Shown: positions 11,801 through 20,800 of the stretch, in pieces
Numbering within the stretch: the first letter of the stretch is position 1
Layout: each line of letters starts with the position of its first letter
From: Sphacelaria rigidula
Taxonomy: Eukaryota; Phaeophyceae; Sphacelariales
DNA: 21,884 bases
Assembly: GCA_964200075.2 (NCBI GenBank)
Contig: CAXNAA020000377.1
Span: 1-21,884, forward strand
Reading direction: 5' to 3'
Position numbers and translations under genes: made by a program
Notes under the pieces: generated by a model
Told to the model about the DNA's origin: nothing
The model's database searches: none
What the model saw: only the letters and a program-made list of their open reading frames with translations

Positions 11801-14800
11801 CGCCGCCGGCAACAGCATAGTTCCCGCCATCAGACATACACGCCGGCAAGAAAAACCGAAAGGGTTGCTGCCTATGAGTTTCTTCCTCAGCCGGCAACCA
11901 GTCGAACGCCGATTGTTGACATCTGGCTTCACCCCGGTGAGCATCACCGCCAAAATCTGCCAAAGCATTTTGATCGCCTTTGGACAAGCCCGCGGCCGTA
12001 AGGCGCCCATCCTTGTCAACGACTAGCTTTGCCCCACCTCGTGAACTATGATGCGTAGGAGAAGATGCGGCGCCGCGAATAGTCATCCATTTGTCTGCGA
12101 GTTCATCCCTCCCAGGGGGCACGCCTCCTCTGTTATCGTTGGAGGAAGCTATGAACCAAGTGCTCGGGTCGTCGTTGACGTTGTCGGATGATCTACCTAA
12201 CTTATTCGTTTTGTCGCCAAGGAGTTCACACGGGGTATTCCCATTGTCAGTAGTGCCAAGCAACTCGACGGGAGAACATGCATCAGCCGTTGGTCCGACC
12301 GCTGTTCTAATGCCACGATCGAGGAATCCGTCTCCCAGGTGGCTAGTCTCTGCGAGAATGTGTCCAGATTCACCACCATGTGGTGCAGCGGTACCAGGAG
12401 AACAATCTGATTTGCGTCCATTCATAGTAGCTGTCTGTCTTACCAAGCGCAGCTTGTGCATCAGGAAACCATTCCAATATGTTTCGCACGACAAGTGGTC
12501 TGCGTCTGAATCCGAACCCCTATATTCATCGGAAACGGAAGGCTCGTCTGTCTCGACTTCACATTTGGCGTTTGCTGTCGATATTGTCGCCGACAACAAC
12601 GGTGGCGATACCCCAGACGTGCCTTCCTCCCGCATATCGCTAGTGTTGCCCGCCGCTCGTTGGAGCATAGACTCAATTGCGCCTCGCACACCCAATACCG
12701 CGAGTTCCACACGTGGCTGCATCACTGCTGCGAAAGCCGAGCGTACAATCCTGTCAACCGCTCGCTCCGCGAAATCACGTCGGATAACCCAAAGAGGCGG
12801 CTGCTGGAAGAACGCCGGCCGCACTCCGGCCGCACGTGCCTGTAGAACAAGAGCGAACCCGCCCGATGCCGTCTTGTGCTTCGATTGATCCTGCTGCTCA
12901 TGTGAACGACGAGGATGGTACTTTCCTTGCTGATTGTCGGTACGGTGACGGGGGTCATATGTTCCCCGCGTCGATCCGCGGATACTTGTAGCAGTAGTGA
13001 CTGGGAGTATTATCTCCGTCCAAGTTTCGCGAAGGAGATCTCGTTCATGAAACGAGGCTTTGGCATAATGAGCACTACTTACAAGTTCATGCGCTCCCGA
13101 TGGTGAGCCGCCGACATCTATTTGACGAATCAGATCCGAAGAAGCGTTGCCGGAAGGATCGCTGGCTACGGCAATCCGGAGGCAGTGCGATTGACCCCCG
13201 CAATTATCGACACCCCCTGGAGTACAGTCGCCGCGGGAGTTGGAACAACTGAGGGTGTCCGATGTTTCCATCACCGACGGCATGTACATGGGCAGCATAA
13301 CACGGCTGCTGGTTGTGCCAATATCAGAATAACTGCTCATGTTCTCGTCTGTCGGCACGCGAGTAGGCGCTCGCTTCGAAGACAATTGTAGCTCGTCAGA
13401 GTTGAGATATTCTCGTGTATCGTTGTGGCGACTTCGTGGCGGGATGGTTATAATGGCTGCAAGGTCTCCATTCCACACCATGTTTACAACTGCCGACGGT
13501 GTCCCTCCACTGAGCACATCATCAGTGGCCAACACACCGCGGGAACAAGACCCATTTCGTGCTTCAGATGGAAATAGAACAGGGGCGGGGCGAAGGCTGC
13601 GTATACCTATCACGCGGAGCTCAATCCGAGCCACCTGCAGTGTTTTGAAGATACGTCGGGACAAGATCGGTCTACACAGACCGTAATATTCAAGTGAAGC
13701 AGCCCTTTATTGCCCGATGTGTTCAAGAGTTTACTCAAACGGCAACATGGATCTACGGCTTTGCCGTATTCCCTGCGGGCTGACGATGTTTGGTACAAGG
13801 CTAGGAGGAACCGGGACAAAGATTGTCACTCAATAAAACTATCGTCTCTTGTAGAGCTCCTCGAACATGGTCATTCCTGGTCCTGGTAGGAATGCATATC
13901 GGAGCTGTGGGAAGAATTATTGAGACGTACCAGCGGCAAGCGAAAGCAGAGCTACCTTGAGTCACTCCAAATGTACCGTCGCTTGAAGCATATGCAGCAC
14001 GCTATAGTAAAGAAAGATGGCGCTTCTGGAGTGATCTTACATTACTTGGTTTTTCATGCACAAGAGCAAATAGTTCCGTAGTCACAGAAATGATCATCAT
14101 GACACTAATCATTATCTAGTGAGGACACTTTCTACGATACCCCCTCCCCAAAAAAGTGCCTGGTTTGGGGAGGCAAAATCTTCACCTAAGTCGAAATGAA
14201 AAACGCCGAGCACAACAAGCAGGTGGGAATCCCAACGCTTCGGTTCGTTCTCTCCGATGTCGCCCATATGAGGCGCTTCATGCAGCCTGAACCCGAACAT
14301 CAGGCGCTGTATGATCATTATTTTCGTGACACTCTTGAGCTGGTTTATCGTAGAAAGTGGCTAAGGACTAGCACCAATGACATACCCGCTGTGCATACGT
14401 ATCTATAACAGCGCCGCTTTTGTTCCGGAAATCACATCCTATCTCAGTTTTTGACGAGGTTAAGTTTCTTCGCTGCGACGTTTTCAGGCGTCGGGATAGT
14501 ATCTTACCTTGCCAGGAATTTCATCGATAATATCCGCGATGATACCGAGCAGCACGCCAGTTACAACAAGGCGTGTCCGCGTACGCTCTTGGTCCTCGAG
14601 AGAAAGTAGAAGGCGTAAATGCCATCCGCTATCGAGTCGGGGAGCACTCTCCTCATCCGATGCTATCGAGGAACCGCTTGAGACGGAGTCCCCGTCAGTG
14701 GAGTACGGCTCACTGCTGTCACTGCACCGTGTTGGCAGAATGTGAATCACCTGCCGATGAAATATATTCACATCAAAGGAGTATTCACTCCCGGTCGCGC

Positions 14801-17800
14801 CAAACCTCAGTTGGTAGTTTTCATGGTAAACGCCCAACTTCTGGTTTATAATGCGAAACATATTCGTGATTTTTGATTGAATCAAAAGATCGTGAATTTG
14901 CGAAGATCATATGTTTGCTTGTCAGGACCGGGAAATATGGCCCGACGAAGCGCGTCCAGTAGCCGGGAACATGATTAAGAAAATACGCTGGCGAGAGAAG
15001 ACTCGCTTGGACAACAAGCGTTTCTCGCGAATTCTTGGCAAGCGAGCAGGCGGGATGTCGGACTGAAACGGGATTCAGGGAACGGTCAGATTCCTAATGC
15101 AGCTCCCACCACTCGTTTATACTGCGCCGCTTCGTGTGCCCTCAGCAGCAACATACATTATTCATCGGTGCATGCGACCACGGGTGGCCACTGAGGTGCC
15201 TGCAACCTCAAATTTGGACGTTACAGACCTTGTGCAAGGCCTGCAACGTCCAAATTTGAGGTTGCAGGCACCCCAGGGGCCACCCGTGACACCATGAATC
15301 CATAGTGAAAACGATACTCGCAGATACGGTGTTACACACGCAGGAACATGGTGGCGATTGTTTTGGCGTGATATCACTTACTTGCTGTGATCCGAGCATA
15401 CACAACACATCGGCGGCTTCGAGAACCCGTCGTCCAATTGGTTCCACCTGTGCTGATCCCGACATAAACGCAGACCATGGGTCCAACGGCACTCTTGAAC
15501 GATAAGTCGAAGATTTATCGCCCCTATTACACTCGCTCCGCTGTTTTGCAGCGCTATCGTAAACATGAACAAGACCCTTTGGATTTGATCCCATCAGCTT
15601 GTTGAGTGTCACGGTCAGGAGCGGGGATCGAACCGCCTTCACTTCCCCTTGTTCGCTCCGCCGATGGCTGCGATGAGATCCCCTTTGCTTCCCCGCACGC
15701 AGGTACGCGCTGGAAGCATTGCAGCTGTTCGCGTGGTTCTGCACCATACCACTACAGCCGTCCACCGTGGAAAGAGGGAGATAAAAGACTTCACCTTCCC
15801 AGCGGGAGATAGGAAGCCCCCTCAGAGGAGACCGCGTCCCACCGATCACATCACCGCACCAGCCCACCTCACAAAAGTACACGGAGTTCGTCTGGCTGAT
15901 GTCGCATGTCCTACGATGGTAAACATCAGCGTCGGACCTCGGCGAAGACTCCACGATATCGTGAACGGATATCAGTTCCAATTTAAGGGTGGTTGCCGGA
16001 CACCATCCGTTAAGGACGAAGCGCCGTCTCTTTTTTGACTGGAGTTCGCTGTAATATCCGCTGTCAAATACGCCCAGGCGATTGCTCGACGATGATGCAA
16101 CCACTGTCGACTCATTTTCGCCGTTGGTCATCGCCCCTTCCTTATCTCCCCCCCGCTCGCGCTGGCCTGTCTCCTTCCCTGTACGATCTCGGACCAACCT
16201 CACACGAACATCCACTTCCGTTATCCCTGCAATCGCCGCTGGTATGCCGCAGCCATCAAGGCCATCATCACCACGAGTACCGCTACCCTGTGTAGTCCTC
16301 TCTTTTCCCCAATCACCCCCTTCACTTCGATTCAATTCAAGTCGAATCACCCCCCCATTTGCCTCTAATGCCCGCTTCCGCCCCGATCCGCACCCCGCTG
16401 GCTGTGTACCCCTCGCGCCACCAGCCGCAGCAGCCAGCAGAGACCTCGCATCGATTCCCGCGTGGCCAATGAATCCGCCGTGATCGTTGAATGCCGACTG
16501 GTTTGCCTTGGCGAAATGACTCGGGTCGACGTATTTCCCCGCCACTTTGCGGGCGAACCCAACGGTTGCGGCGCGAATGCCAGCAATGCGGCGGCCGCAG
16601 GCCCCACGCCATGCCCTCTGGATGTCGAGTGTGGCGTGCAGTTCTGCCAGTGCTCGCAGTCGCTGACGCTTCAACCTGACCAAGCGATATACGCGGCAGT
16701 GTTGTGCAAGTTATTCCCTTAGCTCTACTGTAATCACGGTGTATGTTCCCATGCTCGAAGACAAGCCTCTGCGGGGCATACATCCGATGAGGACTATGTA
16801 CATCCGTGATGAATCGAGGGTTAGATATCAGCCGCGTGAACTGCTGAGGCACGGCTACTTCTGTCTCATATTTTTAGTTTTCTTGTATTCTCCTGGTTTC
16901 GTTTCTATTCGACGCAATGTCGTACACATCCTCCCGCAAGTACTTGTCGCCGGGAGCCAAAAGCAAGGGAGTACATGTTGGCGAACTGACTTTGGTTCTA
17001 ATGTAAAGAAAAAAATGAGTCACAAAGTTTTTCAATGGAAATATACTTATATGGAGTGAACGGGCTATCCGATGGCATGCGCCCGAAAGGAGGGCATTTG
17101 TGAAAACCGGCGACTCATACTGTATTTGAGAAAATTATCAGTTTAGCCTACCATGACAACTTTCCCAGGTATGTCGCCTTGAACATGAAACCTTCCTCAC
17201 ATGTCTCGCCGCGCGTGGTCCGCCCGCGCCATGGCCACAATCCGGTGCAACCGATACTTCCACTTTTGTTGAATAACCTGTACTGCTCGAAGTTGAATAG
17301 CTGCTACCAATCGGGACTCCCACGCGGTCGTGGTCGCAAGCAAGATCCCGGTAGAACAGCCTTTCATGTCGTGAACAAGAAAGCCTGCCAGTGAGGGGAG
17401 AATCTCTGAGGATCACGATACGTATACCCCAGGGAGGCATGGAGCAAGGAGGCAATACGAATTCAAGCAGCAACGAAGAAACAATTGGTCAAGAACCTTG
17501 TGGGCTGCATATACGCTTCGCACGCGCACCGCCGTTGTGGACATCTAGAGGGGCTCTAGGTGCCAGGATACAAAACAATCGTTTATGCTGCAGGGTGGAC
17601 ACTACCTAATTTTGCGCGGAACTCCGATAGTGCGAACGCAAACTGGCGACGTTGTTCAGCTTTGCCGAACGGAAACGAACCATTGCCGACATGTCAAATC
17701 TCGGTCAAACCTAAATCAGGCCGGCGGCGCCACCATATTGGTGAAGCTTCCCATGAAACGTCCATCTGATACAACGTTGAAACCCAGTGGTTGCGAAGTA

Positions 17801-20800
17801 TCTATTATTCGTAAGCACTGTGACGGTTCAAGAGACAACTCTTAAACCGTCACAAAAGTTAGTCGTGGGGGTTCGTTCGATCCCCGTCATTTTCACTCCG
17901 AGGAGGGCGACTCCCCTTGCGAGCGCTCTATCGACTACCATCAGGATCTCTACTGTTGACGCTCTCACGGTGACCTTGGATTACTCGTCCCCCCCACTCA
18001 TTTCCAGAGTGTGTGCACTGGGGTCCCTAGCAGTACACTCCAAACATGGCCACCAGGCTGTACCCCACCCTTTTTCTTTTCGACCAATTTTTTACCGAGG
18101 TTTTCTCTCCTTTGGGCCAATTTTTTACAGAGGTTTTATCTCCTCTTTTATCTTCAAAGAAAGTGCGTCCGACGGGAATCAAACCAGCGACTAGCTTTTG
18201 TGACGGTTCAATAGACAACCAACTAGACTACTGACCAGTCAGCGCTGATAAATGTACTATAGCTAGATGTAACATCCTAGATGGATATCCTCGGCATGAG
18301 ATCCCAGACCGATATCCCACGTAGACGTGGACATTCCACGAGTTGAGTATTGTATCTCAGATGGATATCCATATCTTACACTTGTGACCACGGCTGGATC
18401 CACGACGGCTGGATCCCTCGGGGATCATTTATTGTGCGACAATCGAATAAACAATCAATCCATCAATCAATCCGATGATTTTACGATAATTGAAGACCGT
18501 GAAACCTTCGGAAGTTGATCCAAACATGAACGTTTACTCCTGCAGTAGTTGCAGGGACCACAACGATACCTTTTGGGAAACGGCCGACAAGCCAATAGCG
18601 CTCCACCAACTGCGCCGCTGCCTCGGCGTAGAAAAAGCCCCAACGCAGCGCACTAAAGACAGCTCTACAGCGATAACATCGCCAGCGTGTCTGTACGAGT
18701 GTTGCCGAGGCGTTAAGTTTGCACCGGCGTTTGGAGAACATTCTCCAAAACCGAAGTTTTATCACGTAGCTGTGTGATGACAAAAAGCACGGCGAGAGGC
18801 AATTGAAATTTTACAAGATTAGGTCAAATATGAGTTCACCGCGGCGATTTTTTATACTGTACTTCAAACCTCTCCAGCATGGTATAGTATACACGGTATC
18901 TAGTTGCTGAAAGTATTTCACTCCTGCTTCACTTCATCAGTCGTCGTTCTCGGTCACATGATCCCTTCAGCATACCGCGTTCTTCATGTTGCTATGAGAT
19001 ATGTATGCAACAAAAAGTAGTCGTGTAAGGCACGTTGGGTTTCGCCGCGGTATCTCCCCTTCACGAGCAACCACCTCCGCAACCCGTGCTCGGCGCCCTA
19101 CCTCGACACCTCTCTCTCACCGCCACATCACACCATCAAGCGCCGAGGAAGCAGCCATCTCCGCTCCATATCGATCCACGCTCCTTATCTCGTGGCCAAC
19201 AGTAGCCCTCAGTGAATGGACAATTGCGCAGCATCGACGACAATACCTCATATGCCGCCGTCGGTCACAACCTGTGATACACACGGCCCTCGCTGCCGGA
19301 GGACACGGGCGGTGTGGCTTCCCGAGTTCGTGTGCCGATCCCGTTTCCACCGCTCGCTGGAAACACGCCTCACAGACACCGTATTTCGCGGCTGCCTACA
19401 GCAGTGCGGAGGTTGAATGCGTGCTAGTGATGGTCTGTATATGTATATGCGTATGTGTAGGAAATATTTGTAAGTTTATATGCAAAGCTGAGAAGACGAC
19501 ATCGGGTACTTCCCGCAAAAAAAGACAATGCTTGCGGATTTGTTTCTGAAGCACAGCGCATCTTTAAACGAGCTCAATTGAACGGCAACGCTAGGTTTAA
19601 TCAGCATAATAGATAATATGTAGATGTCAACATTATTACTGAATCCGCTGCAACTGACCAAATTCTTCAAAAAGTAATGCTTTTGCTACGGAAACACGCA
19701 TGCACTTTCGCTACGAAGTCAAGGAAAACATGCCCTGATTGTGACCGGCACCAGGTTTCCCCTTCCTTCTTGTACAAAAACGTGAAGACAAGCAATACAC
19801 ATAGGACACTTTCGGAGATCCCTGCTTACCCTCGACTGGAACCCAAGCCATGCGCGCTGCATAAACACTGCCGCGCGCTCTTGCTGGCGATGCAGCGACA
19901 CGAAAACCACCTCTCTGGAGACAACAGCACCCAACTTTCGCTGTTCCAAGCCTGCGGTTGTTCGCTGATAGCACTCCATGCAGAGTTCCTGGAGACCCGG
20001 CGTGAGCATAGGTTCCCACACGGCGGGGGTCGATAGAAGGGATGCTCAGGCCATAAGGCTATGCACGTGATCACTATACCATAGGTTTTCTGGAAAAATA
20101 ATACATACGCCTGCCGCGAGAATCAGTGGGTTGTGGTTCCTTGCTCCCTGTTGTTACAGTACGCAGGAAAAGTTGGTTGAGGAAGTGCCAAAAAGATAGC
20201 TGGCTGTCATCAGAGCGTCCTCTTCGGTGGATGCTCTTTCCCGCTTCTGTCTCTAGGCTTGTAATGAAGTCACCGTGCAGCCAGTTAAGCCGCCACTGGT
20301 GCCCGTAGCTCCGGCACAGAATGCAGTTGTTCTTCTATGACCAGGGTACGATCGTACAATACGACACAAATGAAGATGCATTCGACTGTGGCACAAGGAG
20401 AAACAAATGATGAGCAGAACGTGCCGGAGACAAAGCGTTGTCCGTCATGCATGCAACAAGATACAACCCGAAATCTGAAGAATGTAGAGCTGCAGTAGAT
20501 CGCATATCGCATACACGGTGATGTGCTCTACTACCGCACTGCATTGACTGTTTTACACCGTCATACTGTACATATTTGGGTAGAATGTTGTGTAGCGGGG
20601 CAGAGCATACTTGGGGATTCTACCGACAATTGTGATGGTCCCCGATATTTTGCGACGACGGTGACATACTCTAGTGCCGTCGTGAGTGCTGTCTCTTCAG
20701 CATTTAGTACAGCATTCATGAGCGTTTCACGTATCAGACACGCCTATGTATCCTACGCCACACGCACTTCTGTAGTTTATACCTGTTCCGTGCCAGCGAA

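Larger units (their letters stand above)
13635..14507 (-). other. Intron with an inverted repeat and a possible terminal exon
   Basis: Bounded by GTAAGA and ACACTGCAG on the minus strand. It holds the 14116-14371 inverted-repeat pair and the candidate short exon at 13839-13904, both listed separately. A plus-strand frame at 14196-14408 lies between the inverted repeats, but has no recognisable domain. Confidence 0.55.
14841..15381 (-). other. Intron carrying a large palindrome
   Basis: Bounded by GTAAGT and TATAAACCAG on the minus strand. It contains the 110-base palindrome and a second small hairpin (14991-15028), both listed separately, and a possible phase-0 cassette exon at 15003-15062 that I could not confirm. 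Confidence 0.6.
17385..18569 (-). other. Large repeat-rich intron
   Basis: The longest intron upstream of 8 kb. It holds the tRNA-derived SINE-like pieces, a short hairpin and a 33-base tandem repeat, all listed separately. At 18278-18425 there are also scattered copies of GATGGATATCC-like and ACGGCTGGATCC motifs. No exon with suitable splice sites was found in it. Confidence 0.6.

Noticed and set aside
12091-12888. A 265-codon plus-strand open frame
   Set aside because: Antisense shadow of the largest exon; serine- and proline-rich without a domain.
15179-15288. A transcription terminator
   Set aside because: It lies inside an intron of the gene, with arms far longer than a terminator stem and no T tract; eukaryotic context.
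18165-18237. A working tRNA gene on the minus strand
   Set aside because: The A and B boxes are good, but the acceptor arms do not pair and the D and anticodon stems fail.
19001-19549. A 182-codon plus-strand open frame
   Set aside because: It overlaps the minus-strand exon whose phase fits both neighbours; its peptide is arginine-, serine- and threonine-rich with no domain, as expected of a shadow.
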